Positions 1 to 11,308 of a DNA stretch of 64,000 bases are shown piece after piece. Numbering within the stretch: the stretch's first letter is position 1; the number at the start of each line of letters is the position of its first letter. Both the position numbers and the translations under genes were made by a program. The DNA lies in contig CAXIPT010000001.1 in the NCBI GenBank assembly GCA_964030475.1, positions 24,837,685 through 24,901,684 on the forward strand, written 5' to 3'. Under the pieces are notes generated by a model. It worked only from the letters and a program-made list of their open reading frames with translations. It did no database searches and was not told where the DNA came from. Origin of the DNA: Tethya wilhelma. Lineage: Eukaryota > Porifera > Demospongiae > Tethyida > Tethyidae.

Positions 1-1701
1 TGGGTGAAAGCAAACCCACCACTTTTTGCATCTGTGAGCAACTACTGCTTAGGCATCTTGATATTTTTGAATACCACCTTACTGACTGGTGACATACTTC
101 ATTTTATCATTAGGAGGACAATTTGTAGGAGAAACTATTCATCTAAGGATACGCGGGAAGAAAAGCTTCAAAAGCATTCAGATCTTAAAGTTCGAACGCT
201 TTTAGCACTACTCTGCACTGCCATTCTCATGATATGGGGGACAGTGGTCTTCAACAGTTTGACTATTGAACGAGTGACGGTCCCCATTAGGGGTCTGAAT
301 CAAAAATTTAATGGGATCACCATAGTTCAGATTAGTGATATCCACCTGGGTCCCTTCATTGGGAGGTCAAGGTTTGAAGGAGTCATTGAGAGGGTGAATG
401 CGTTGAATGGCGATCTAGTGGTTGTCACGGGAGATTTGGTGGACTCCAGTGTAGAGGCGCTGAGAGATGCAGTGGAACCGCTGAGAAGAGTTAGATCAAA
501 GCACGGAGCTTTTTATGTCACTGGTGAGTCTGAATGGGCAATCTTCTGTGTATTTTGTAGCCTTGTTACAAAACCTCTGTTTTTATAGTGTTTAAAACTA
601 AACAGGAAAGTTCATGTTGGGTGGGCAAAAATTTAGTTAAAGATAACATTATTTTATGTGAACGATAGCCTAATTCTCAGGTTGTCTCTCTTTCTTGGTG
701 AATTGAATATTATGGATGTACTTATGTATGTACGTGCAATATCCATGTGTGTGTGCACAGAAAACATTGATGTAATATTCAAGGGGAGAGAGCCTGGGAA
801 TGAAGCTAAATGCCAGTATATCTTTGTAAATGCCAGTATATCTTTGTAAATGCCAGTATGTCTTTGTAAATATCAGTATATCTTTGTAAATATCAGTACA
901 TCTTTGAAAATGTCATGCTCACACACATACATGCATATAATTACCATACAGGTAACCATGACTACTATTCTGGTGATGTTGACAACTGGATCAGGCACGT
1001 GGCCTCTCTGAATGTGACTCCTCTTATCAACCAGAGAGTGTGTCTCTTCTCTCCTCATCCTGACACCTGTGACGAGGGACTCTATCTCGCTGGATTGGAG
1101 GACCTGGAGACAAGAATGATAAAGTGAGTGAACAACAGTGGTCTTATAGCTGCATGTAGAGTTTCAGACTATGGATCAAGAAACCCAGTTGGTTTTCTGT
1201 TAAGTTATAGACTTTGTAACTGAGTATACATTTGTTTGAGAACCAGCTTCTGAAAGTGAGCAGTCTCTGATATGCCAATTAGGCCTTTTTTCCCCCAACA
1301 ATTTGTCAAACATACCTTTCATTCACAGTGATGTTGACTCAATCTCTCTACAATTACATCCTATATATTATTATAGGTATGGCTCTCACAGTATGGACAT
1401 CCATGCTGCTCTCAGTGGTCGTACCAAACACATACCAACCATTGTGCTAGCCCATCAACCAAAGGCCGCTGCCGAAGCGATCATGTGGGACGACGTGAGG
1501 CTGGTCCTCTCCGGACACACCCACGGAGGACAGTTCTTTCCCTTTATGGTCACCGTTTATATGTTTAACCCTTTCTTTGCTGGATTGTATCAACCGAGGG
1601 AGAGCGTGTATGTGTATGTGAGCTCTGGTACGATGTTTTTTACCATTCCGTTTCGACACTATAGACCTGAGATAACTCACATAACACTAGTCAGTGCTTA
1701 G
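1..1701 (+). CDS. TMPPE: TMPPE-like membrane metallophosphoesterase, 3' part
   Basis: Predicted calcineurin-like metallophosphoesterase with an N-terminal membrane region. Three exons are supported: 1-523 (open at the left window edge, so the start is outside), 952-1123 and 1377-1701, joined by GT-AG introns in phases 1 and 2. The first exon carries a hydrophobic segment (LLALLCTAILMIWGTVVF), then the metal-binding motifs SDIHLG and TGDLVD. Exon 2 opens with GNHDYY. Exon 3 has LAHQP and SGHTHGGQ. All five signature blocks are therefore present and the enzyme should be active, presumably hydrolysing a phosphoester with a bimetal centre. The substrate is unknown. The family assignment to TMPPE rests on the membrane-plus-phosphoesterase layout. 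The last exon is duplicated at 41516-41840. Confidence 0.85.
811..910. repeat. 20-bp minisatellite, five units
   Basis: Five head-to-tail 20-bp units (core TGCCAGTATATCTTTGTAAA, with 1-3 changes per unit) lie in intron 1 of the TMPPE-like gene, about 40 bases before the next exon. Confidence 0.85.
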
Positions 1702-2297
1702 TGAATAACTATATGTTTTTAGTTTTCTAAGAATTGTATATTTTTTATACCTTTATATAGAACAATAGTTTTCAAAATTTGTCACACTAAAGTATTTAAT
1801 AATAATATTTATTTATAGTAGCATTACTATGACATAATTATATGAAATAACTATGCAAAACTTTGGTTTGTTGCAGTGTACGCATGCAAGTAATAATTAT
1901 GTATTGCAGACCCTTGATATATCAATTCTGCAATATTGATCCTCGATTCTATATACGGTAGTTTGCAATTGTCTTGACGGATATTGCATTAATTATAGCT
2001 AGCTATAGTTCTCGCATGCATGTAATTGTGCATTATAGCATATATACTTTGAACAATTAAGCTTATTATAATATTATTATATTTTGTCTCAAAATCTACC
2101 CTTGAGGCAGTTGAGGATCATAATATTGTTCTATAGGTGTTAAATTCACAAACTGTGACTGTAGAAATACATGTACAATACATTAATTGATACAAATTAT
2201 TGTGCATACAGTACAGGTGTTAAATACAAAAACAGACAGCTAGGTTCAGAATGAATGCACATGACAGAAAGAGATGCACATTATCAAACACAAACAA
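1702..2297. other. 3' flank between convergent genes
   Basis: AT-rich sequence between the end of the TMPPE-like gene and the end of the PTH2 gene, which converge here. It presumably holds both 3' UTRs. No other gene was seen. Its first ~350 bases are partly repeated after the duplicated exon at 41841-42070. Confidence 0.5.
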
Positions 2298-3362
2298 TCA
2301 AAGGAGTTTCAATTTTCCAGTCAAAGGATCAACCTGATCGTCCTTACCAAACACAGCAAACACAGTCAGTGAACCAGGCTCCACCTGGGTCTTACCAGCA
2401 TCGTGGACCATTATGTTAGCAATATGAAGCTCATACGCACGCTTCTTTAGGTCAAGAAGCTGTCTAACATTGTCACCCTTTACGACCACCTTCTTACACC
2501 CTCTCTTCTCCCAGCTTGCTAAACTAGTTTTATATTCCTGATGATCTTGTAAAAATCGGTACAGTCCCAGAGTTGCGTGACCAACTTGAGCGGCGATTTT
2601 ACCCGTACTCATTTTGAGTTCAGTGTTCACAACAAAAACCATCTTGTACGATTCTGTATTGGCAATCGTTTCTTGGAGAAGTTCGTCAAACGAATGATAA
2701 ACAGGACCGGGACTTATTTGCCCCCCTTGTGCCGCCAAGGAAATCATTGAAGGAGGCTCAAAGGGTTCGTGAAGTTGAGGATTACTGATGTTTTCAAACA
2801 CCCACGCCACCGCTAGTTCTGCATTGTCATTTCCGGTGTAGAACAGTGCCCGTTTGGCAGCATTTTCACTGATTCCCATTCCCACAATCAGTTCCAAACA
2901 TTCTTTATTCGGTTTCCAATCCATTCCGAGGCTTGAACCCTTTGATTCTTCGCCGTCTGGTGTCCTTCCCTGATCGTGGAGACTACTCAAGCGAGCAAAA
3001 GGGAGCTGGACACCTGACTGTTGGTGTGCACTACCATTGGCACCAGTGGCTTTGCTACGTTCACCTGGTTCGGTCCTGCTCTGTTCCATTTCAGTCTCTC
3101 CTCCAGATATGCCCAAATCTGGTGAAGAGCTCGTTGAAGCTGTCCCGAGATGGCTCATCTGACGGCTCGGTTCGTTGAAGGAGGCTTCTGTTAGAGCTGA
3201 GTCGGTGCTTTGCATGGTATTAGAGCGCATTGGCGCCGCAGGTGTATGGGTAGTCAGTGAGCTCGGGTGTTGAGTGGCTTCAGAAGGCGGGGGGCTTTTA
3301 TCCAAAGACAGTGCGATCGCCTGAGCTAGCATCTCGTCCTCTGTTAACGATATTTCCTCCAT
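2298..3362 (-). CDS. UIM-UBA-PTH2 protein (peptidyl-tRNA hydrolase 2 type)
   Basis: A single-exon gene of 354 residues. Residues about 5-20 form a ubiquitin-interacting motif (EDEMLAQAIALSLDKS). A Ser/Pro-rich stretch follows. Residues about 150-198 are a UBA domain (ECLELIVGMGISENAAKRAL). Residues about 238-354 are a PTH2 domain with the hallmark KMSTGKIAAQVGHA and a late TVFAVFGKDDQVD segment. PTH2 enzymes cleave peptidyl-tRNA. The added ubiquitin-binding modules suggest that this member acts where ubiquitinated clients accumulate, for example stalled ribosomes (inference). It is head to head with the ELAV-like gene, with about 200 bp between start codons. A copy of its last ~28 codons occurs at 35960-36040. 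Confidence 0.85.
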   Translation of the reverse strand: MEEISLTEDEMLAQAIALSLDKSPPPSEATQHPSSLTTHTPAAPMRSNTMQSTDSALTEASFNEPSRQMSHLGTASTSSSPDLGISGGETEMEQSRTEPGERSKATGANGSAHQQSGVQLPFARLSSLHDQGRTPDGEESKGSSLGMDWKPNKECLELIVGMGISENAAKRALFYTGNDNAELAVAWVFENISNPQLHEPFEPPSMISLAAQGGQISPGPVYHSFDELLQETIANTESYKMVFVVNTELKMSTGKIAAQVGHATLGLYRFLQDHQEYKTSLASWEKRGCKKVVVKGDNVRQLLDLKKRAYELHIANIMVHDAGKTQVEPGSLTVFAVFGKDDQVDPLTGKLKLL

Positions 3363-3566
3363 ACTGTCGTCTGCCGTGATTCTGGAGCTTGATTTCCAAC
3401 GATTGTTGCTGCTTGAACGATGTTTGTGGATTTAAACAGTGGAAGGTCAAAGTTCAAGTTAGCTATAGAAAAATTCTTCATTTTCGCATATTAGGTTATA
3501 CGGTATATGGTCAACAGGTGGAACCGAGTCGGAAGAGAGAGCGAAAGAGAGGTGCCATTTAGAAAG
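3363..3566. promoter_or_regulatory. Shared promoter region of PTH2-type and ELAV-like genes
   Basis: The start codons of two divergent genes are only 204 bp apart, so the transcription signals of both must lie here or overlap the two 5' UTRs. No TATA box is obvious. Confidence 0.5.
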
Positions 3567-3750
3567 ATGTCTGCTGTTCCTGTACTTGGTTCTGCTGGAA
3601 ACCCGGGTAAGATGAATCTAGAATTAATCCTTTTGTAGAATTGCTTGTCAGTATTTACTAGACCATAGAACAAGGCAACTTTGATATAAAGAAATGTTAT
3701 ATACCTGCTTAGGTACTTTTTATGGTCGTATTGTGTACCGTTATGTGTAG

Positions 3751-3818
<68 letters not shown>

Positions 3819-4835
3819 GCAGGTCCTCAAAACCCTGAGAGCAAGGCTCAAACAAACCTCATCGTCAACTACCTTCCTCCCACAATGACTGAAGACGACA
3901 TCCGTGGTCTCTTTGGAACAGTCGGCCACATCCAAAGCTGTAAACTCATCAAAGACAAACTCTCTCAAACCAGCCTCGGCTACGCTTTCGTAAACTACGA
4001 CAATGCCAGCGATGCAGAGAAGGCTATAGAGAGTATGAACGGCCTACCAATGCAAAATAAGACCATTAAAGTGAGCTATGCCCGCCCGTCGTCCTCTCAG
4101 ATAAAGAATGCCAACCTTTACGTAGCCTACCTGCCGAAAAATTACACGCAAGTCGAACTTGAAGCTCTCTTTCGGCCTTTCGGTAGCATCATCACTTCAA
4201 AAGTGCTCACGGACACTTCAACAGGTCTGAGTCGAGGTGTGGGCTTTGTACGATTCGATAAACACTCGGAAGCCGAAAAAGCCATCCTCACGCTCAATGG
4301 CAAGCTTCTTCCCGGCTGTATGCAACCGATAATGGTGAAGTTCGCCAACCAGACCAAAACGGGTGGATCTCAAGCATCCAACATCACTAATCCCGTCACG
4401 GCAGCGGCCGGTGCTAGTGTCGTACGTCGTACCACTCCCTTCAATGCGAGTGGAGCCGGCGGTCCAATGAGACACACAATCGCCAACATTCGGTACAATC
4501 CCGTCTCGACACTCACGACAGCCCACCCGGCGCTCACCGGACTGACGACTGTCCCAATAACGCCTACAGCTACACTCCCGTCCGGACAAGCTTGGTGTAT
4601 TTTCGTGTATAATCTACCTGAGAGTACGGAAGATAGTCTTCTTTACCAACTTTTTAGTCCGTTTGGAGCCATCTCAAGCGTGAAGGTGATCAAGGACCAG
4701 GTCACGGGGAAATGTAAGAGATATGGGTTTGTGAATATGCTCAATTATGAAGATGCTTGTCAGGCTATTGCCGGACTCAATGGGTATGAGCTAGATGGGA
4801 AGACTCTACAAGTGTCCTTTAAGACTGCCAAATAG
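3567..4835 (+). CDS. ELAV/Hu-like RNA-binding protein with three RRMs
   Basis: Two exons, 3567-3606 and 3823-4835, encode 350 residues. The intron is mostly a CA microsatellite running up to its acceptor (CCTGCAG). RRM1 (about residues 24-102) has RNP2 LIVNYL and RNP1 LGYAFVNY. RRM2 (about 110-188) has LYVAYL and RGVGFVRF. After an Ala/Thr-rich linker, RRM3 (about 265-348) has IFVYNL and KRYGFVNM. Two close RRMs, a long hinge and a third RRM define the ELAV/Hu family, which binds AU/U-rich mRNA elements and controls stability or splicing. The start is the first ATG before the donor and gives a short N-terminal tail. Orthology to a specific bilaterian ELAVL gene is not resolved. Confidence 0.9.
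3754..3817. repeat. (CA)n microsatellite in ELAV-like intron
   Basis: About 32 CA repeats end three bases before the splice acceptor and take the place of a normal polypyrimidine tract. Confidence 0.95.
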
Positions 4836-6325
4836 AGAGAGCACAGTGTGTCACTGTGTATATGTGTAAAATTGCTGTGGCTGTACGAGTTTGATAGACT
4901 TGTGTACAGATATTTGTTGGGAATAATAATATTGTGGTTAAGATTAAATTTAATAAGGTCCCCCTTTGCGTTGCAATTGTGTATATAGCTTATCTGAATA
5001 AAGCCTGTACTATGTGTTTATCCTATAGCTTGTGTATGTACGTATGTATGTGTGTGTGTGTGTGTGTATAGTTACACATAAATGTGCACACATGTTATAA
5101 GATGCACGTATGATTTTTTTGTTGTTTTATCTTTTTTTTTGCATTATTATTATTGTTCATTAAAGTTTATTTCTCAGTTGACAACTTTATTTATTTGCGC
5201 CATTTGAGTATATCTCTTATACGAGAATTTGCTAAGTACCAAGTACTTGCTAAATAGTTTACTCCTCTTCGTTTTCCTTTTTGTTTGAGTTTCAGGATCA
5301 ACCCATCTGTGGTTGTGTCCATTTGATAGCTCTGCAGTTAACTTTTTGTTTATTTGCTTTTTCTTGTTTTTCTCTAAGACAGGTTTTCGTATTTTTTCGA
5401 CCACAAAGGATCGTCATGTTTTATATTTATGAGTCGAGTTCTTTTTCAGTTCCTTCTCTTATCAGTTTGGTTCGAAATTTTCTTTTCAGTCGAGTTTCAC
5501 TTTCGGAAGGTATTTTGTATGTCTTTTATGTTCATAAATTTATTAAGAGTGTATATATGGTGCCCCGATGTTTAAGTTTTTCTATAGACACATTTTTAAA
5601 ATTGTTATGATATCTTCATGGCCTTTAGGAAACCGATTTGGTCTTGATTTCATTCTTATGTTATAATATCAATGGTCTTTTTCAATTTTGTTGTTTGTGC
5701 TTGTACTGGTTACTTATAGATTCACTTTCAAGAAGGTAGCAATATATGTACATGTCTTCATAGCTAACTCTACACACACTCTTTTACTGCTGTTCACTGC
5801 TCTTTTTTACAGCTTGAAACTATTTACAAGGAGTGGTACAGCCAAATCTCAACCTGTGTATAGCTGAAGTGCTGTCTACCTTACTGGTCTTCAGTACCTG
5901 CCTGTGTGTGAAATGTAAGGAGTCAATACAGTTTGGTGACATGAACCTGGTACAGATTTAGTAGGCTTTCCGTTGTGACACACACCTATTTGTACATATA
6001 TGGTGTGATTTTATGTGCATGCATGCACTTGTACTGTTGGTAGCTGACTGTGTGATGTATACCATTATCGAATGTGTTCTGTACAAGGTTATGTTGTTCT
6101 TGTACACATAGTACTATGTCAACGTTTGACAGTTAATTGTTATTTTAACTTTGTTTATACAATCTTTTTATAAGGGAACCAAACAATGTACAAATTCAAT
6201 AGCAAACAGCCATGGTTAAACAGTATACATAATTCATAATCCTAAAATTATTGATTATATACTTCTCTCTACATGTGTACACGCAGTAACTATTATAGTC
6301 TCCAATTTGGAGTACATACTGGGTA
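4836..6325. other. 3' UTR and intergenic sequence
   Basis: AT-rich sequence after the ELAV-like stop codon, with possible polyadenylation signals (AATAAA near 4996) and a short GT repeat near 5047-5067. No supported gene was seen. Long open frames here are low-complexity T-rich stretches. Confidence 0.5.
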
Positions 6326-6561
6326 TTATTTCAGAGCCAAATCATTGAGTTGTCGACTTAAGATCTCATCAACATCCTGCTCATTGTCAGAAGCCACTGG
6401 TGTCACATCATCACCTCCAGAAATGCTACTAGCTAGACTCGATGCTTCGGAGATAACGCTCAGATCATCTGGAATATCATCATCTTCACGCTTTTGTGGA
6501 GTGTAATTTCGACAGTCTCCACCTAGCTCGATACATAGTTGGCTCAACACATTCTGGTTCT
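6326..6561 (-). CDS. Orphan terminal exon, unidentified acidic protein
   Basis: An acceptor (TTTCCAG) at 6562 is followed by a frame of about 78 residues ending in a stop at 6326. The product begins with NQNVLSQLCIELGGDC, then is rich in Asp/Glu/Ser and ends in SRQLNDLALK. I do not recognise the family. Upstream exons should lie at higher coordinates, but that space holds a dispersed repeat (6620-6857) and the inverted CFAP57 copy. The gene is therefore either broken by these insertions or its exons are far away. Confidence 0.4.
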
Positions 6562-6619
6562 CTGGAAATGCTTTTCAAGTAAGTCAGTTAGGAAGTACGT
6601 AAGTACGTAAGTAAGTTAG

Positions 6620-6857
6620 ATGAACAAAAATGGCACTATGGTGGCTTCCCCCTAGCGCTCTCTACGAGTGCTGAGGAAACTTTTTGCGAGTTTCAAGACT
6701 TGTAAGCAGTTGGTAATCTGTTAGTGAGAGCCTCTGAGCAACTCTGAAAGTTTGATTTTGTTTGACTAGATTTTTATGGTGACCAACATTTTGTATTGTG
6801 TCTATGGGACAGCCGGCCCATTCCTACTATACGTACTACCGTACGTATGATAATTAT
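6620..6857 (+). mobile_element. Dispersed ~240-bp element (family 1), copy 1
   Basis: This block recurs inverted at 41087-41325 and partly at 43459-43594. One end carries the near-palindrome CATACGTACGGTAGTACG and the other CCACCATAGTG. No coding capacity was seen. It lies exactly at the left border of the inverted CFAP57 copy. Confidence 0.7.
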
Positions 6858-7727
6858 GTACATGTATACCATGTTCCTGATGTGGTAAACCACATACAAA
6901 TGTCGTGGTCTACATTCACTCACCCACCACCCTGCAGGACTATGAACGTCGTATCATTGACATGGAAGAAGCAAGGGAGAAAGCTCTTCAAGAACTGACT
7001 GAGCACTACGAAGCTAAACTCCAAGAAAAGAATCTCCAACTTGAACAGGCCTCGGACGAACAGAGACACCAGATGCAAGAGAGTGAGGAGCTACAGAAAC
7101 AGACAGAAGAGGATGCTGATCGTGAGATTTTAGACTTGAAGAATCGATATGAGAGGCAATTGAGGCAACGCTTCGATGAGATCAATAAACTGAAGGGAGA
7201 TGTTGGGATCTATACCAAGAAGGTATGTAGTGTACTGTAATTTGACTAATATTTGCGTTGGAGAAATTTCCGTACACATGGTGAGAAGATGTGTGTGTGC
7301 CTTCATGCGTTGGATTATTTTTCCCAAATGATGTTGAACTGCATAATAATTATATCATTAGAAAGTTCTTTTTATAATGGTACAACTTCCATTATCTTGC
7401 AACAAACCATAGCATTCACCTTTTCAATTGTTTGTGTGACTGGTGTCTGACTAATACCAAATTATGTAGCAAATTGTGTGTGTTGTTTTCCAGTAGGAAT
7501 CGTGTAGGGGGTACTGAATACAAATCTGTAACGTCAGTTGAAAGGGAGTTGAATTATATCATTGTCATTAATTTTATATATTTTATCATAAAGATATTTT
7601 ATGAATGAAGCCTAAACAAAGTAATGTCAGATTCTATAAAAAAAATATGAGCTTTATGCCTACTCCAAAAAGAAAAAAAATTCATCCAGGCCTAAACACT
7701 TATTTGGTTCTTAAATCTCTTTCCTTG

Positions 7728-8919
7728 CTATGGCCAGCAATGATAATTGTCACATGATAGCGGAGCACAGCAATCAGGATCGCGGGTACAGGAAGAGCCG
7801 GCTGCACTTGCACATTGTTTCTCTGCAAGGACAACAGAATTAACAAAACACATCTGTGTTGAGCATCAGTTGTGTGAATGAAAAACAACATAATACTTTC
7901 TCTATAATATAAACACAATGTGCACATTAATAAGATGGCGTCCCTGTCTTTTGGAAGACTGCATGCATGTAGAGGGTGGTACAGGATGTGCATGTATGGT
8001 CATTGGTTTGATGTTGATGTGTATAGGGATATGCTGAAAAAGCTGGTTGTTGCTGGAGCTTGATCTTGTCGTGTACTAAGTGAGTTTTCTCAGATTTCAC
8101 AAGAGGAGAATTTTTTTTTTATAGCTTTGAAAACAGTTTTTGATTTTTTTTCCTTTCTAAAAAATCTTAGTGCATGAATAGATTATTTATCGTATGGACG
8201 GAAACTTTTGTGAGGATTTTATTTTGGCGAAATTGGTGAATTTTTCCAAATCGCCAAAATTAAATTTAATGCCAGAACATAAATATTTGAATATGCAGTG
8301 TGATCACAGTAGAAGAGTTTAGAGTTACATTTTCTTCACAGTCCTTCACAAAAATAATGAGCTTGAAACTTGCTATTAGAACAGTTGGTTGCCTGGTCAG
8401 CAAAAAAAGGTTTATATACAGATGTGTGGCGATATTGTAGTTTCTTTTACACTGGCAAAAGCTTCACAATATTACTATACAAAAGGCTCTCAGCAGTTAG
8501 CTTGATTGTTTCTTAGCTTCAGTGCATGAAAAGCGTTGTCGAATAGAAGAACAACAATACAAAGAAAGGCGCAGCTACTACATTTTACTGTATTCATGAT
8601 GTAATGCACTTTCAATGTTTAATTGAAACTTTTTCAATATTGCTTGATCTCCCTTTCGCCAATTTATTTCTCGCCAAAATAACCAGCTAGACAGTATTTA
8701 ACTTGTCAGGCATAATATTATGAGCTATGTGGTACCTGCAATCTCCTGTTTCTGCCTTTGTGGAATGTGCTCACTGACAATCTTTTGGATCATCTTGAGT
8801 ACATCCATGTCAGTCAGCCCTTCCTTATCTGCCTCTCCTCTTCTAGGCAGTGAGAAGGCAGCTGCCATGGCAGCCAAGGAGAGAAATGCAAAGAGAGATA
8901 TAAGCCTCCCGTCCATCAT
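7728..8919 (-). CDS. Knottin (ICK-type) secreted peptide precursor, copy 1
   Basis: Two exons, 8736-8919 and 7728-7822, joined in phase 1 (donor GCAG|GTACC, acceptor TTGCAG), encode 92 residues. Exon 1 gives a signal peptide (residues 1 to about 21, [15 protein letters not shown]) and an acidic/amphipathic propeptide. Exon 2 gives the mature region with exactly six cysteines spaced C-x7-C-x5-C-C-x4-C-x4-C, the classic inhibitor cystine knot order, then two residues and a stop. Signal-pro-knottin architecture is shared by animal venom peptides and by sponge knottins, so the product is probably exported as a protease inhibitor, channel ligand or defence peptide (inference). It is nested antisense in a CFAP57 intron. 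No dibasic cleavage site directly precedes the first Cys. Confidence 0.8.
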
Positions 8920-9054
8920 AACACACTTGATTCACTTGAGCTCTTGAGTGGCTCAGCTTGAGTATGTAGAGTCGAGATCGATCGAAGTAAATAGTGCTTT
9001 TTAGTTGTACAGTATGCATACTTTATAGAAACTGCTCATGATGAATACAAACAT

Positions 9055-9360
9055 TAGCAGCAAGTAAAGGAACTGGACTGTACAACATCAGCAATGAAAG
9101 GAACCATCTGCGTGTACCTTTATTTGTTGCTAATAGTTAGATGTTGTACGTGCATACATGCAGATGGTTCCTTTAGTTGCTACTAAAAGTTTTATGTTGT
9201 ATTCTTTTGTTTGCTGCTAATAGTTTGGTGTTGTATGTGCATACAGATGGTTCCTTTAATTGCTGATGTTGTAGAGTCCAGTTCCTTTAGTTGCTGCTAA
9301 TAGTTTTATGTTGTATCCTTTTATTTGCTGCTAATCGTATGTTCTTTTCTTTTATTTGCT
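9055..9360. repeat. Degenerate repeat array upstream of knottin copy 1
   Basis: Several direct and inverted copies of a motif containing GGTTCCTTTAGTTGCTGCTAA and its complement lie just 5' of the knottin start. The matching array upstream of the second knottin is at 25560-25945. The inverted units could fold. Confidence 0.7.
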
Positions 9361-9714
9361 GCGTTTCCTTACTTTTTACAGCACTGCCCATTCCTACACT
9401 GCTTATTTTTAAAATATTACTTTGCTAGAGTCATGTATGCCTTATGTATCTACAGCATCAGTAATGATGACCTTTACCTCGGTCTGTACAGGTTGGTAGC
9501 CTCCAGGAAGAGATCAAAGGTCTGAGAGAGGAGATAGCTCGTCTGAACCAGGAGGTGAAGAGAAGGGATGGAGTGATAGCCTCACTCAAGACGGACATCG
9601 ATGGACTCAAGAAGGAGATACAAGAGAGAGACGACACCATCCAGGACAAGGTAATATAATAGCCTAGCTGAAATAGTACATCAGTTAGCCTATTGTATTT
9701 GAAGATAGTGCATG

Positions 9715-9790
9715 TGGAAATCAAAGGGGAAAAAAAGCTGGGATTGAACTCGAGGACTGAGCTACTAGAAATCATGGGCATTAGAGCAAA
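9715..9790 (-). mobile_element. Decayed tRNA-like SINE fragment
   Basis: The reverse strand retains CTCAGT and GAGTTCAATCCCAGCT, the internal promoter remnants seen intact in the allied copy at 24625-24712. Confidence 0.45.
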
Positions 9791-9922
9791 AAATAGTAGT
9801 ATACTAATAAACTTCCCAATTGAAGCATCTACAGTGCCACAGTAACTTTATCTTTGTACATGAAGATACATTACCTCTAGTCAGTCTTGTATGCAGTAAT
9901 ATTTTAAGACAAGCATATACAT

Positions 9923-9986
9923 TAGCCTCGTCCCCAGGCTCCTTTCCGTGAGTGAAAGGTCAAAGGGGAGCCTGGGGACGAGGCTA
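9923..9986. mobile_element. Short foldback MITE with perfect 20-bp inverted ends
   Basis: TAGCCTCGTCCCCAGGCTCC at the left end is matched exactly by its complement at the right end, around a 24-base loop. Variants of TAGCCTCGTTCCCAGGCTC occur at 34510-34596, 11628-11640, 25073-25146, 43142-43165 and elsewhere, which marks a dispersed family. Confidence 0.8.
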
Positions 9987-11227
9987 CATATACATCACAT
10001 CTATTTCTTTATAGGAGAAACGTATCTATGATTTGAAGAAGAAAAACCAAGAGCTTGAAAAGTTCAAATTTGTCCTGGACTACAAGATAAAGGAGCTTCG
10101 TCGTCAGATGGAGCCGAGGGAGAATGAGATCAAGAGAATGAAAGAACAGATCAGAAAGGTACATGCGTGCTGAGATCAAAACAGCTACTAAATTCATCAA
10201 TGTTAGGATGTTAGCCCCCCTTTTAAAAGTCCTCATATATAGGCATTGGCCTACAATGCAAAGTTGGCTCTCATTTGAAGCCTACATTTACTAGAAACAT
10301 TTATTGGATTTACTTTTCTGCCATTTTAGATGGAGGCTGAGTTGAGTGAATTCAGTCGTGACAACAAGGCTCTCCAACTTGCGATGGCTCAGAAGGATCT
10401 CCGTCTAGACGCCACCTCTAAGGAGATGCTTCAAGAGAGACAACAAGCCCACGATCTCAAGATTGAGCTGAGGAACATCAAGGCAGGACTGCACAACACT
10501 TCGAGGTTCATACAAGAACCAAAAGAACTCAAAGAGTCCATCAAACAACTCTACAGGAAACACCTTCATGACTATGACCAGGTTAGTATGCCCACTAATG
10601 ATTCTATAGATACTGTCAGCACAGTATAAATTTTGTGCTATTTCTAGAGACCAAGTATAAGTAAAATACTGTTTAGCAGGAAATTTCATTGGTGCAAAAT
10701 TTCAAATGCGGTAAAAAAATTCATACATGTGGCACCTACTTATAAGCACATTTCAGATATTTACTGTAACAGTTTTAATGTTTGCATATTAAAGCAGCAT
10801 ATAAAAAATACAAAAAAATTTCACCTTGTGGAGATCTCATCCTAATATGGCTATTTGTCATAATTATACTTGTACATGCATTGTTTGATTGTGGCCTTCT
10901 ATAGCAACTACATTACATACATATACAAGATTGAATTGTACTACTCTTAGCTAGCTGGCAGATGCCAGCAGAGGTTCGACTTGGTTGACCTTTGCTTGAC
11001 CTTTCATTAAAGTCCTCCACGTGCATGTATATATATATCAGGTGTACAATGTTATAAGAGTTAGCTTTAGCCACAACATGTTGCATGCAATGTGTTGCAC
11101 ACAACAATGTTGCATAGTGTATGATGGCCTTAAGGTATACCGTAAATCGGGAAATTAAGCGATTATTTAAGATCGCCATACATTCTTACATGACAATAGT
11201 TTAATTTTTGCCACTGTGGTACTATAN

Positions 11228-11228
<1 letters not shown>

Positions 11229-11305
<77 letters not shown>
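11229..11305. repeat. (CT)n microsatellite next to an 'n'
   Basis: About 38 CT units begin immediately after the undetermined base at 11227. This is typical of an assembly break at a simple repeat. Confidence 0.95.

Positions 11306-11308
<3 letters not shown>

Larger units (their letters stand above)
6938..10581 (+). pseudogene. CFAP57: Partial inverted copy of CFAP57 (copy A)
   Basis: Four coiled-coil exons are present with intact splice sites: 6938-7222, 9492-9650, 10015-10158 and 10330-10581. They match exons 13-16 of CFAP57 copy C almost residue for residue, and introns also match, so this is a recent inverted duplication of about 23931-28010. WD-repeat exons, exons 10-12 and the last two exons are missing, so no normal CFAP57 protein can be made. 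The first intron carries the antisense knottin gene. The left border coincides with a dispersed element. Homology is lost just after the last exon. Confidence 0.85.

Noticed and set aside
5281..5610. 109-codon frame after the ELAV-like gene
   Set aside because: T-rich low-complexity sequence giving Phe/Leu/Ser-rich peptide, with no splice context or recognisable motif.
7700..7993. 97-codon reverse-strand frame over the knottin second exon
   Set aside because: It reads the knottin exon in a different frame without cysteine pattern or start context. The spliced frame gives a stop right after the sixth Cys and a coherent precursor.
8720..8947. Forward-strand frame over knottin exon 1
   Set aside because: It is the antisense shadow of the signal-peptide exon. 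The same shadow appears at 26048-26275.
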